In this document: positions 31,203 to 39,718 of the stretch, one piece after another | Numbering within the stretch: the stretch's first letter is position 1 | Layout of the letters: every line of letters begins with the position of its first letter | Assembly (NCBI GenBank): GCA_964359095.1 | Contig: CAYHRJ010000002.1 | Coordinates: 1-58,684 of the forward strand | DNA: 58,684 nt | Direction: 5' to 3' | DNA from: JACRJW01 sp964359095 | Lineage (GTDB): Bacteria > Patescibacteriota > Patescibacteriia > UBA9934 > GWF2-40-263 | The notes under the pieces: generated by a model | Seen by the model: only the letters and a program-made list of their open reading frames with translations | What the model was told of the DNA's origin: nothing | Database searches by the model: none | Translations under genes and position numbers: made by a program

Positions 31203-33230
31203 ATGGAAAAAACAATTCAGGAGACAAAAAAAATTTCACAGCTTCTTTTACTGATTCGATTCGGAGTGTATTTGTTGTTGTTAACCCCGCTTGTTTTTTG
31301 GAAACCGCTCGATTTTTTTTTTGATTCGACTAAGGGATTCTTCATAATCGGTATAATCGAACTCATCTTCGTCGCGTATCTTTGGTTGATATACCTTCGT
31401 CCAGAGTTTCGTCCCAGAACTGGTCGCGTTGGAGTCGTTTTTTTTCTTTACGTTTTTATTCTTATCTTGGCATCTGTTTTTGGTGTTGATCCGTTTGTGA
31501 GTTTTTGGTCAAATACGGATCGCGTGGGAGGAGTGTTGCTCTGGTTGCATCTCGCCGCGCTTTTTCTTATCGTAACTTCCGTTCTGCGGACAACACACGA
31601 CTGGCAACATGTATTTTTTCTCTCAAGTTTGGTCGGAATTACTGTGTCAGTCATCTTTCTCCTCACGCGCCTATCTTCGACGTTTTTTGACTATTCGCGA
31701 AACGGTTCAACATTTGGGAACTCTACGTTTCTTGGCATCTATCTGCTTTTTTGTCTGATGTTTAGCTCTATTTTGGCCTTCACAGGCGAGACGAAACGTC
31801 TTCGACAGTTTGGGAGAGCATGCATACTTTTTTTCTTGATCGTGCTTTGGTTTACAGGAGCTCTTGCGGCCAAGTATGCCATGGTTGGTGGACTGATTCT
31901 GTTTGTGGCCATGTGGTTGATTGTTCAAGGTCGATCAACCATCAAAAAAATGGCTGGAAGGTTCGTCGTCGTCTTACTTTGCTTCCTGTTTTTCTTTGCC
32001 CTCTTCCAATTGACACAAAAAGATTCATATTTGCATCAAGCATTTATTGAGAAATCATCCGGTTCGCGTTTCGCGGTATGGTCCGTAGCGTTTGAAGCAT
32101 GGAAAGAGCGTCCTTTTTTAGGATGGGGATTGGAGAATTTTCCCGTTGCGTTCTTGAGTCACTACGATCCCTGTTTTGGTTCTCCTGAGTGCGGTGGGGA
32201 GGGATATTGGTTTGATCGCGCTCATAATAAGGTTTTGGATACGCTTGTGGAGGCTGGTGTGGTTGGGTTACTGAGTTACTTTGTCCTTCTCATAGCTTCT
32301 GTTTTGGGAGTTTGGGACGCCTATCGTCGATCAAAAATTTCCGTTTCCATTCCAATTTTGTTCACTACGTTTTTTGCTGTTTATTTCGTGCAGAGCCTCG
32401 CTGAATTTGACCTCGCGTTTTCGTTGTTTTTTTTAGTTATATTTATCGCGTATATTCACGTGCTGACTCAGTCACCGATTCGATCTCATACTCCAGGTCA
32501 TTTATCTAAGTCGTTTGGCATCGTCGCAGGTTTAGTCTCGTTTGCGTTTCCGTTCGTATTTTTTTACGTCGTTATCTTTTCTGTGATGACCAATCAAACC
32601 CAGCTCGTTGTCAATGCACGCACAGTAGGGGAGCGACGTGAAGCGTATGAGACCCAGGTTTTCGGTTCGCCAATCGGACAAGATTATCGTAGAGTATTTT
32701 TGGCCGCTGAAACCGTGAAGTGGATTTTACGTACCTCCCAACAGGAACGTCAGGTCTTTAGCCAGCCATTTCAAGATGAACTCGCTGTTGGGATCCAAGG
32801 TCTCTCCGACACGGTCGCCAGGGCGCCCAATAATCTTAAAGCGGCGAACCTTCTTGGGATCTTGTATCAGTTGGATGCTCATTATTTTGACAAAACACAG
32901 TTTGTTCAAGCCGAGCGAGTGTTGAGTGAATCGCTTGCCAAGAATCCTCGCAATCAACACACCTATGCCGCTTTAAGCGCGGTTTATCTGGAACAAGGGC
33001 GTGTCGCGGAGGCGTTGGCTCTACTCCAGGAAGCAATCGGACTCTATCCTTCAGCTCCCCAATCATCTCTGCGTCTTCTAGCGGCCATCCGGCTTACAGC
33101 CGATCAAACTACGTACGAACAAAAGAAAGCGGAAATTTTACAAAGATTTCCTGATCTGGAGGATGAAGTAACGATCCTCGCGCAGATGTGGGAACAAAAC
33201 CCTGACCAGTTGTATGGCATCTTCTATTAA
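31203..33230 (+). CDS. O-antigen ligase/polymerase-like protein with C-terminal TPR repeats (paralogue 1)
   Basis: A 675-residue protein from ATG 31203. About 10-12 membrane helices are followed by a large outside loop with the Wzy_C/WaaL-type signature (WSVAFEAWKERPFLGWGLEN, then a Cys-containing CFGSPECGGEG and FDRAHNKVLDTLVEAG). The last ~180 residues are soluble TPR-like helices (LGILYQLDAHYFDKTQFVQA; YAALSAVYLEQGRVAEALAL). The family joins lipid-linked glycans into polymers or attaches them to an acceptor. Its 3' end overlaps the start of a paralogue by 17 bases. Confidence 0.88.
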   Translation: MEKTIQETKKISQLLLLIRFGVYLLLLTPLVFWKPLDFFFDSTKGFFIIGIIELIFVAYLWLIYLRPEFRPRTGRVGVVFFLYVFILILASVFGVDPFVSFWSNTDRVGGVLLWLHLAALFLIVTSVLRTTHDWQHVFFLSSLVGITVSVIFLLTRLSSTFFDYSRNGSTFGNSTFLGIYLLFCLMFSSILAFTGETKRLRQFGRACILFFLIVLWFTGALAAKYAMVGGLILFVAMWLIVQGRSTIKKMAGRFVVVLLCFLFFFALFQLTQKDSYLHQAFIEKSSGSRFAVWSVAFEAWKERPFLGWGLENFPVAFLSHYDPCFGSPECGGEGYWFDRAHNKVLDTLVEAGVVGLLSYFVLLIASVLGVWDAYRRSKISVSIPILFTTFFAVYFVQSLAEFDLAFSLFFLVIFIAYIHVLTQSPIRSHTPGHLSKSFGIVAGLVSFAFPFVFFYVVIFSVMTNQTQLVVNARTVGERREAYETQVFGSPIGQDYRRVFLAAETVKWILRTSQQERQVFSQPFQDELAVGIQGLSDTVARAPNNLKAANLLGILYQLDAHYFDKTQFVQAERVLSESLAKNPRNQHTYAALSAVYLEQGRVAEALALLQEAIGLYPSAPQSSLRLLAAIRLTADQTTYEQKKAEILQRFPDLEDEVTILAQMWEQNPDQLYGIFY

Positions 33231-35256
33231 GGCACAGAACCGTCTTAGCCTTTCCCATTTGCTGTGCCTCTTTGTGTTGTTGACACCCGTTGTGTTGTGG
33301 CCTTACCTCTATTTTTATTCCAACAACTCTAAGCTTTATTTTTTTCTTGCCGTCACCCAGCTTACCGTCGTGAGCTATTGTTGGTTCACGTACCGGCACG
33401 CGAGTCAAAAGCCGCGCGCGGATCTCTTGTCGGTACTCGTCGTAGCGTACATTGGCGTTTTATTACTCACGAGTTTTTTTGGAACAAATCCGTCTTTCAG
33501 TTTTTGGGGGTCGATCGACCGCTCGGGCTCTGGGCTCGCGTGGCTTCACCTCGCCTTGGCGTTTGTCGTGCTTGTGTCGGTGTTTCGCGAGGCAAAAGAC
33601 TGGCGGCGTGTTTTTGAGGTGTCGACGGTCTGTGCGCTCATCGTCGCGGCCATCTTCTTTCTCTCCCTTCTGTTCCCGGACGGCCCCGCACTGTTGTCAC
33701 GATCCAAAGGCGGATCGACGTTTGGCAACTCGTCGTTTCTTGGGACGTATCTTCTGCTTCAAATCGGCATGGCGGCCTATCTCGCTTTGACGTACACAAA
33801 GACTCGCAGGCTGATGGCGACCGCCGCCACCGTGATTCTCGTCATTGCCCTTTTGCTCACAACCGCCAAAGCCGCCAAGCTCTCCATGCTGGGCGGTGGA
33901 GGGCTGTTTGTGATCCTCCTGCTTGTGTGGAGCCAAGCGAGCGCCTTGCGGCGGAAAGCCGGGGCATTCTTGCTCTCGGCGCTTACGATCCTGTTCCTAG
34001 TTGCCTCTTTCTTGCTCGTTCAACCTAACAGCACGGTGCATCGATGGTTCGTGCAAGAATCCGGGGAAACACGGTTCGTCCTTTGGGGCATTGCGTGGCA
34101 GGGAATTCTCGAGCGACCGCTCTTGGGATGGGGGCTTGAGAGTTATCCCGACGTTTTTCAAACGTACTACGATCCCTGTCTTGGCTCGCAGGCCTGTGGC
34201 GGTGAGCTCTGGTTTGACCGGGCGCATAATAAATTTTTGGACGTAGGACTCGAGTCGGGGATTTTCGGACTTGGTTTGTACGTGAGTCTCTTTGTCGTCG
34301 CCGTGCTCAAGCTCTGGCGCGCGACCAAGCGGGGCGCCATTTCGCCGGCGGTTTTCGCCTTATTCACCTCTGTTCTCGCGGCGTACGTTGTGCAGGGTCT
34401 GACCGTTTTTGACACGTTGTCGAGCACGCTGTCGTGGCTGGTTTTGCTGGGATTCATCGCCACGATCGACGTCCGGCCGGTTCAGAGTATTTCAGATGGG
34501 CATCGCGGACGCCGGCTCGCTATCGCGATTGTTGCGACTATCCTCTTGCCGTTTACGTTTTACTGGTTCGTGGTAACGCCGGCGCTTGGCAACAAGGCGA
34601 CGTGGGACGTGAAAGCCGCGACGCTTCTCTCGCAACGTTTGACAGCCTACGAGAAAGCAGTGAGCGTGTCTCGGCAGGGGATCGACCTCCGTCGTTCATT
34701 TCTTGCCGCGCAGACCGCCACGTTTATCCTTGACCTCACAGATGAACAAATATCACTTTCTCAAAATCTGTTACAAAAAGAAATTATTCTTTCAGAGCAA
34801 GGATTATTGCATACGATTGAACAGCATCCGTTTTTTTTGCGAGCATATTTGGATTTGGGGTTCTTGTATCAGGTATGGGCACGCAGTTTTGATATAGAAA
34901 AAATTATCAACGCCGAAGAGATTCTCCTTCGCGCCGTTGAACGTTTTCCAAGGAATCAACTTCCATATTGGGCGCTTACTGGTATCTATATTGATCAAGG
35001 CAAACAACAAGATGCACTCGGTCTTGCGGCTCAAGCACTCAATCTTGACCCTAACGTTAGGATGTCTATCCTTCGATACTTACTTACGTTAAAGCTTACC
35101 AATCAAGTTGACCTTGCGTATGAACAACTGGAAGAATACTCGAAAAAGGACAGCTCCCTCGTTGACATCATTACACCGTATCTTGAGGCTGACCTTCGCA
35201 ATGAGAAAGAAGAAATGGGACTACTCTTCAGGTTTTATTATGATGCGGCATTTTAG
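33214..35256 (+). CDS. O-antigen ligase/polymerase-like protein with C-terminal TPR repeats (paralogue 2)
   Basis: A 680-residue tandem paralogue of the preceding gene. It has the same order: membrane helices, WGIAWQGILERPLLGWGLES, CLGSQACGGELWFDRAHNKF, then a TPR tail (LRAYLDLGFLYQVWARSF; YWALTGIYIDQGKQQDALGL). Both proteins share a conserved pair of cysteines in the main external loop. The membrane part (about 33400-34730) is clearly G+C-rich while the TPR part after about 34735 is A+T-rich, so the gene looks mosaic. Two copies suggest distinct acceptor or linkage specificities. Confidence 0.88.
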   Translation: MASSIKAQNRLSLSHLLCLFVLLTPVVLWPYLYFYSNNSKLYFFLAVTQLTVVSYCWFTYRHASQKPRADLLSVLVVAYIGVLLLTSFFGTNPSFSFWGSIDRSGSGLAWLHLALAFVVLVSVFREAKDWRRVFEVSTVCALIVAAIFFLSLLFPDGPALLSRSKGGSTFGNSSFLGTYLLLQIGMAAYLALTYTKTRRLMATAATVILVIALLLTTAKAAKLSMLGGGGLFVILLLVWSQASALRRKAGAFLLSALTILFLVASFLLVQPNSTVHRWFVQESGETRFVLWGIAWQGILERPLLGWGLESYPDVFQTYYDPCLGSQACGGELWFDRAHNKFLDVGLESGIFGLGLYVSLFVVAVLKLWRATKRGAISPAVFALFTSVLAAYVVQGLTVFDTLSSTLSWLVLLGFIATIDVRPVQSISDGHRGRRLAIAIVATILLPFTFYWFVVTPALGNKATWDVKAATLLSQRLTAYEKAVSVSRQGIDLRRSFLAAQTATFILDLTDEQISLSQNLLQKEIILSEQGLLHTIEQHPFFLRAYLDLGFLYQVWARSFDIEKIINAEEILLRAVERFPRNQLPYWALTGIYIDQGKQQDALGLAAQALNLDPNVRMSILRYLLTLKLTNQVDLAYEQLEEYSKKDSSLVDIITPYLEADLRNEKEEMGLLFRFYYDAAF

Positions 35257-35271
35257 TTTTTAACACAGATT

Positions 35272-36582
35272 ATGGGCTTCATTTTTCGAAAAATAACTTT
35301 GTTAGTTGGAGACTTTGTCTTGCTCTATTTTTCTCTGTGGCTGGCTCTCTTGATTGGCTTCTGGGGCAATGTTGACATCGCGCTTTTTCTTGAGCACGCC
35401 ATTCCTTTCTCTTTTCTCTATTTCGTTTGGCTTGTTATTTTTTACGTGATGGATCTCTATGACCTGTCTCTGCCGCCATCTTCTCCGTCGTTTCTCACGC
35501 GGTATGTTATTGCCTTAACCCTCTTGTTTCTCACAGGTGTCCTCTTTTTTTACTCGACCACGCTCACGGAGATCACTCCCAAGACCAACCTTCTCACACA
35601 CGTTGCCCTCTTTGGTTTTCTTGCCTATGTGTGGCGTGTGCTTTTTTTTGCGAGGATTTCCTCTCTCGTTCCTTGGCACATTGGTCTTCTGGAATTGGGA
35701 GAACATGGGATTGAGCTGCAGGAGTCTATTGGCTTGCTGAAACAGCATGGGTATGAGTGTGTCGTGTTGCTGTCTCAGGACAACTTATCTGACCAGATCA
35801 AACAACATGGTCTTCAAGTCGTAGTTCTTCCTCCGATGTTTCTTGTCAGTGGCGATCATCTACAAGGTCTGTACGCGTGCCTTGGAACAGGCGTAACGTT
35901 TCTCGATCTCTCTCAAGCCTATGAACTTTTTGCTCGCAGGATTCCGCTTACCACGATCGATCAGCAGTGGTTCATCAGGAATGTACAAGAACGAGATTCT
36001 GGGATTTCTCGTCGTATCAAACGACTGTTTGATATCGTTGTTGCCTCGCTTGTCCTCCTACTCACATTTCCTCTGTTGTTACTCGTGGCGCTAGCAATCA
36101 AGATTGATGGCGGAGAAGATATTTTTTATACGCAAGAGCGAATAGGAAAAAATCGTGTTCCATTTTTGATCAAGAAGTTTCGCACAATGCGAGTCGACGC
36201 GGAGGCTCACGGCGCTCAATGGGCGACGAAGGATGATCCTCGTGTCACGCGTGTTGGAAATTTTCTTCGCCGTTCGCATTTTGACGAGCTTCCGCAAATG
36301 ATCAACGTCTTGAAAGGGGAGTTGAGTCTTGTTGGTCCACGTCCTGAACGACCGATGTTTGTCGAAACGCTTGAGCGAGAAGTTCCACACTACCACGTGC
36401 GTCATTTTGTGAAGCCAGGTTTTACCGGTTGGGCACAAATAAAATTTCGCTATGCGCGTTCTGTGACAGACTCTCGGCGGAAATTTGAGTACGATCTTTA
36501 CTACATAAAAAATCGATCTTTGATTTTTGATTTTCTTATTCTCCTTAAAACAGCACAGCTTTTATTCAGGAGAGAGCAGTAA
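35272..36582 (+). CDS. Polyprenyl-phosphate sugar-1-phosphate transferase (WbaP/CpsE-like)
   Basis: A 436-residue protein with four to five N-terminal membrane helices, a central soluble domain, a further helix (IVVASLVLLLTFPLLLLVAL) and the catalytic bacterial sugar transferase domain: KIDGGEDIFYTQERIGKN, LIKKFRTMRVDAEAHGAQW, RVTRVGNFLRRSHFDELPQM, LSLVGPRPERPMFVE and KPGFTGWAQI. It starts the glycan by moving a sugar phosphate from a nucleotide sugar onto undecaprenyl phosphate. It is the last gene of the rightward group of three. Confidence 0.93.
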   Translation: MGFIFRKITLLVGDFVLLYFSLWLALLIGFWGNVDIALFLEHAIPFSFLYFVWLVIFYVMDLYDLSLPPSSPSFLTRYVIALTLLFLTGVLFFYSTTLTEITPKTNLLTHVALFGFLAYVWRVLFFARISSLVPWHIGLLELGEHGIELQESIGLLKQHGYECVVLLSQDNLSDQIKQHGLQVVVLPPMFLVSGDHLQGLYACLGTGVTFLDLSQAYELFARRIPLTTIDQQWFIRNVQERDSGISRRIKRLFDIVVASLVLLLTFPLLLLVALAIKIDGGEDIFYTQERIGKNRVPFLIKKFRTMRVDAEAHGAQWATKDDPRVTRVGNFLRRSHFDELPQMINVLKGELSLVGPRPERPMFVETLEREVPHYHVRHFVKPGFTGWAQIKFRYARSVTDSRRKFEYDLYYIKNRSLIFDFLILLKTAQLLFRREQ

Positions 36583-36631
36583 AAATTAGGCTGTGGATTA
36601 CTTTTTTTGGCAATGCTGGTGTGGTCAAAGA

Positions 36632-36737
36632 AGAAGTAGGAAGCAGGAATTTGGAAGTAGGAATGTGAGTTGAAATTCGAACTTCTAATTTTTTTGTATT
36701 CCTACTTCCTACTTCCTACTTCCAAATTCCTAATTCC
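36632..36737. repeat. Large inverted repeat after the sugar transferase
   Basis: GGAATTTGGAAGTAGGAAT-type left arm (36634-36665) pairs with ATTCCTACTTCC...CCAAATTCC on the right (36698-36737), with an A+T-rich centre. The arms are built from GAAGTAG/CTACTTC units. It fills most of the 301-base gap between genes and probably acts as transcription punctuation or is a dispersed repeat. Apart from the promoter below, nothing else is seen in this gap. Confidence 0.85.
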
Positions 36738-36781
36738 ATTTTTTTATTTTGAATTACGAACGATTTATACACAGGCACTTG

Positions 36782-36810
36782 TTTTTTCTCACAGCACTTA
36801 ATGTTATAAT
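36782..36810 (+). promoter_or_regulatory. Promoter of the cohesin-dockerin locus
   Basis: A perfect TATAAT lies at 36805-36810, with a T-rich weak -35 region 17 bases upstream (TTGTTTTTT from 36779). The transcript leader would contain a hairpin GATGGC/GCCATC (36827-36832, 36840-36845) before the ATG at 36884. Confidence 0.55.
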
Positions 36811-36883
36811 TTTCTCGAACTTTTTTGATGGCATTGAGCGCCATCGATTTACTTTTACATTTAACCGCCCTAATTTTTTTCTT

Positions 36884-38635
36884 ATGAAGAAGATTGTCGT
36901 CCTCTTCCTCGGACTCTTGATGGGAATCGCGAACGTTGGTGTTTCACCGGCGCATGCTGGTACCACAGCCACGCTTTCGCTTTCTCCAACTAATACATCC
37001 GTGGAGACAGGGGACTCTTTTAGTTTAAGTGTGCTCGTCGACGCTAACGACGAATCGCTCGACACCGTGCGCGTCGATCTCAGTTTTGATCCAGATCTCG
37101 TCGAGATCACCTCGTTTGATCTTGGAAGCTTGTTTCCAAACTTGTCTCCATCGAACGACACAGACAACGATGCAGGGACTCTCAGCTACGGCGCGTACAA
37201 GTTCGGCACACCCGTGACGAGCTCTGGCACGCTTGCCACCGTTACGTTCCACGCTCTCTCAGAGGGGACAGCCACTATCGAAGTGGAAAGCACATCACGA
37301 TTGATTTCAGATGGTGAAGAAACCCTCGACACAGGTGACCTGGGTTCAGCCACGATTACTATTTCAGGTGAGGATGTTGCGTCTGAAGCGGTCGAAGAAG
37401 AAGAGGAAGAATCCGATGACTCAAGTAGTGGTGCAACCGAGAGTGACGAAGCAGCAGCTCTTGTCTACTTCGGTGCACTGTTTGGACGTCTTCCATCCAG
37501 TGATGACGATTGGGAAACCAATGACTGTATTGCTAATGATGGTTGCTATGACTCGGACAACCGCAATCTGACCTACGAAGTTGCTGCGCTTGCAAAGTTC
37601 AACAGCAAGTATGGAGCAAATCCATCCTCGTCCATGGACTGGCAGGCTGTACACGCTCTTGCCTATACCGCGGCTGGACAAGAATTGTTGGGTCTTGATG
37701 TGATTGCGGAAGCAGATGATGAGGAAGAGGTGGCGGAGGTGGATGAGGTAGAAGAGGTGGTTGAGGAAGAATCAGAAGCAAGTCTTGAGCAGCAAGCTCT
37801 CGTCTACTTTGGTGCGTTCTATGCCCGTATGCCTTCCTCAGATGACGACTGGTCGGCTCTGCACTGCATTGCCTACGGCGGATGCCAGGGAGATCCACGC
37901 GATGTCGCAGCTGAACAAGCAGCGCTCGTGATCTTCGGCGCCAAGTACGCAAAAATGCCTTCCACAGATATGGAATGGAACGTCATTCACACGCTTGCTT
38001 ACACAGACTTTTTAGATGAAGGCGATGAAGGAGAAGAGGTGGCGGAGGTGGAAGAGGTAGATGAGGTGGTTGAGGAAGAATCAGAAGCAAGTCTTGAGCA
38101 GCAAGCTCTCGTCTACTTCGGTGCGTTCTATGCTCGTATGCCTTCCTCAGATGATGACTGGTCCGCTCTGCACTGCATCGCTTACGGCGGATGCAAGGAA
38201 GATCCACAAGATGTCGCCGCAGAACAAGCCGCACTCGTGATATTCGGTGCCAAGTACGCAAAGATGCCATCGACCGACATGGAGTGGAACGTGATTCACA
38301 CACTTGCCTATACAGATTTCTTGGATGAGGGCGGCGAGGAAGAAGTTGTAGAAGAGGAGGTCGTTGAGGAAGAAGCGGCAGAAGAGACAGAGCTCACACT
38401 CGAGCAGCAGGCCATTGGCTGGTTTGGAACAATCACAGGACGCCTTCCATCTGAGGACGCTGACTGGGTCGCCATTGATTACATGGTGAACGGATACACC
38501 CCAAGCGAGGACGAGCGCGATCTAGAAGCAGAGTCCGCAGCCATCACGACGTACGTTGATGCATTCGGTGCTCTCCCAAGCTCTGATCAAGACTGGAATA
38601 TTGTTGCCGCGATTGCTTACTCAGGAGCCTTTTAA
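36884..38635 (+). CDS. Secreted cohesin-domain protein with tandem PSSDxDW repeats
   Basis: A 583-residue secreted protein. A signal peptide (MKKIVVLFLGLLMGIANVGV...AHA) is followed by a cohesin-like beta sandwich at about residues 27-155 (TATLSLSPTNTSVETGDSF; LDTVRVDLSFDPDLVEI; TIEVESTSRLISDGEETLDT). The rest comprises about four repeats of ~75 residues, each with two half-units bearing [FY]G-x-[RK]-[MLF]-P-S-[ST]-D-x-[DE]-W and an IAY/LAY ending, joined by Glu/Val-rich linkers. The two central repeats are nearly identical at DNA level. No known family is recognised for the repeat. The upstream ATG at 36749 is rejected as it precedes the promoter. Confidence 0.85.
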   Translation: MKKIVVLFLGLLMGIANVGVSPAHAGTTATLSLSPTNTSVETGDSFSLSVLVDANDESLDTVRVDLSFDPDLVEITSFDLGSLFPNLSPSNDTDNDAGTLSYGAYKFGTPVTSSGTLATVTFHALSEGTATIEVESTSRLISDGEETLDTGDLGSATITISGEDVASEAVEEEEEESDDSSSGATESDEAAALVYFGALFGRLPSSDDDWETNDCIANDGCYDSDNRNLTYEVAALAKFNSKYGANPSSSMDWQAVHALAYTAAGQELLGLDVIAEADDEEEVAEVDEVEEVVEEESEASLEQQALVYFGAFYARMPSSDDDWSALHCIAYGGCQGDPRDVAAEQAALVIFGAKYAKMPSTDMEWNVIHTLAYTDFLDEGDEGEEVAEVEEVDEVVEEESEASLEQQALVYFGAFYARMPSSDDDWSALHCIAYGGCKEDPQDVAAEQAALVIFGAKYAKMPSTDMEWNVIHTLAYTDFLDEGGEEEVVEEEVVEEEAAEETELTLEQQAIGWFGTITGRLPSEDADWVAIDYMVNGYTPSEDERDLEAESAAITTYVDAFGALPSSDQDWNIVAAIAYSGAF

Positions 38636-38730
38636 GTAGGTAGATAAGGTAGAAGAGGTAGATATGGTGGATAAGGTAAGAAAACCACCTAATCCACCTA
38701 ATCCACCTACGCCACCTAATCCACCTATCA
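38636..38730. repeat. Inverted low-complexity element between cohesin and dockerin genes
   Basis: A purine-rich left arm of GGTAGATAAGG-like units is complementary to a right arm of CCACCTAATCCACCTA units. It resembles the large inverted repeats at 36632 and 50542 in design, though not in sequence. Confidence 0.75.
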
Positions 38731-38733
38731 CTT

Positions 38734-39609
38734 ATGCCATATAAAAAATTACCAGTCCTGCTCGTGGCGCTGAGTCTCGTGGCACTTCCATGGAGTGCGG
38801 GCGCGACGGTGTCCTCCACGAGTTATCAGATCAATCCTGAGCAAGGGTTCCTCTCACCATCGGCAGACGGAGGCGCCAACGCTGACGGCATGCTGAACTC
38901 CACAACCTACCAGCTTCAAGGAGCGATTGAACCTTATGCTGGTCGCGTTTCCAGCACCTCATATCAGGAAGACGGCGGAGGAGCGTTCCAGTTCTATTGT
39001 GGTGATGGATTTCGAGATTCTTCTGAAACGTGTGACGGCGCAGATTTGAACAGCGCGACCTGTGCCAGCCAAGGATTTGATACAGGAACTCTCACCTGTA
39101 GCTCAGCCTGTGCCTATGTGACCACTGCTTGTTCAACAGCGTCAGGTGGCGGCGGAGGAGGTGGCGGCGGTGGAGGTGGCGGAAGTGCGCCAGATGAACC
39201 AGAGGTTTCAGACGAGATCGCAACACTTGAATACTCTTACTCCACATCGTTCCTGCTTTACGGAAGCATGGATAGCGACACAGATGCGATCACCGTGAAC
39301 GATTCAGAAGATGACGTAGAACTCGTCGATGACGAAACATGGAATGCCCTCGTGTCACTTTCCTACGGGTTGAACAGTTTCGCGATCGTTGCAAGTGATG
39401 GCTCTAACGACTCAGACGAAACCGTCTACGAACTCTACCGAAGACTCATTGGCGACATCACAGGAAACGACACCGTTGATGACTACGACCTTTCCAAGCT
39501 CGTCGGAATCTGGGGTGATGATGATCGTTCAGGAGACTTCAACGAGGATGACATCGTGGACGACTACGACTTCTCCATGATGGTCGCACGTTGGGGAACA
39601 AGCGTTTAG
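38734..39609 (+). CDS. Secreted dockerin-domain protein
   Basis: A 291-residue protein. A signal peptide (LPVLLVALSLVALPWSAGA) leads into a region with SSTSYQI repeats, then a Cys-rich DUF4215-like motif (CGDGFRDSSETCDG ... CSSACAYVTTAC), a Gly13-type linker, a small beta domain, and a C-terminal dockerin of about 50 residues. The dockerin has two calcium-loop repeats: GDITGNDTVDDYDLSKLVGI and GDFNEDDIVDDYDFSMMVAR, both followed by WG. The first loop has Thr at a position usually Asn/Asp. A dockerin encoded between two cohesin proteins strongly suggests binding to one or both of them. Confidence 0.85.
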   Translation: MPYKKLPVLLVALSLVALPWSAGATVSSTSYQINPEQGFLSPSADGGANADGMLNSTTYQLQGAIEPYAGRVSSTSYQEDGGGAFQFYCGDGFRDSSETCDGADLNSATCASQGFDTGTLTCSSACAYVTTACSTASGGGGGGGGGGGGGSAPDEPEVSDEIATLEYSYSTSFLLYGSMDSDTDAITVNDSEDDVELVDDETWNALVSLSYGLNSFAIVASDGSNDSDETVYELYRRLIGDITGNDTVDDYDLSKLVGIWGDDDRSGDFNEDDIVDDYDFSMMVARWGTSV

Positions 39610-39619
39610 ATATTTTAAA

Positions 39620-39689
39620 GGTAGCCGTAGCCTTTAGGCTGCGTCCGGCGCGATTGCGTTGAATGCGCAGGCTGAAGCCTGCGGCTACC
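39620..39689. repeat. Palindromic element GGTAGCCG...CGGCTACC
   Basis: The outer arms GGTAGCCG and CGGCTACC pair, and inside are GCCTTTAGGC and GCAGGCTGAAGCCTGC hairpins. It is related in its GGTAGCC ends to the elements at 14709 and 53024. Confidence 0.85.
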
Positions 39690-39718
39690 GATTATTCTGG
39701 AGGGATTTGCCGCATCTT

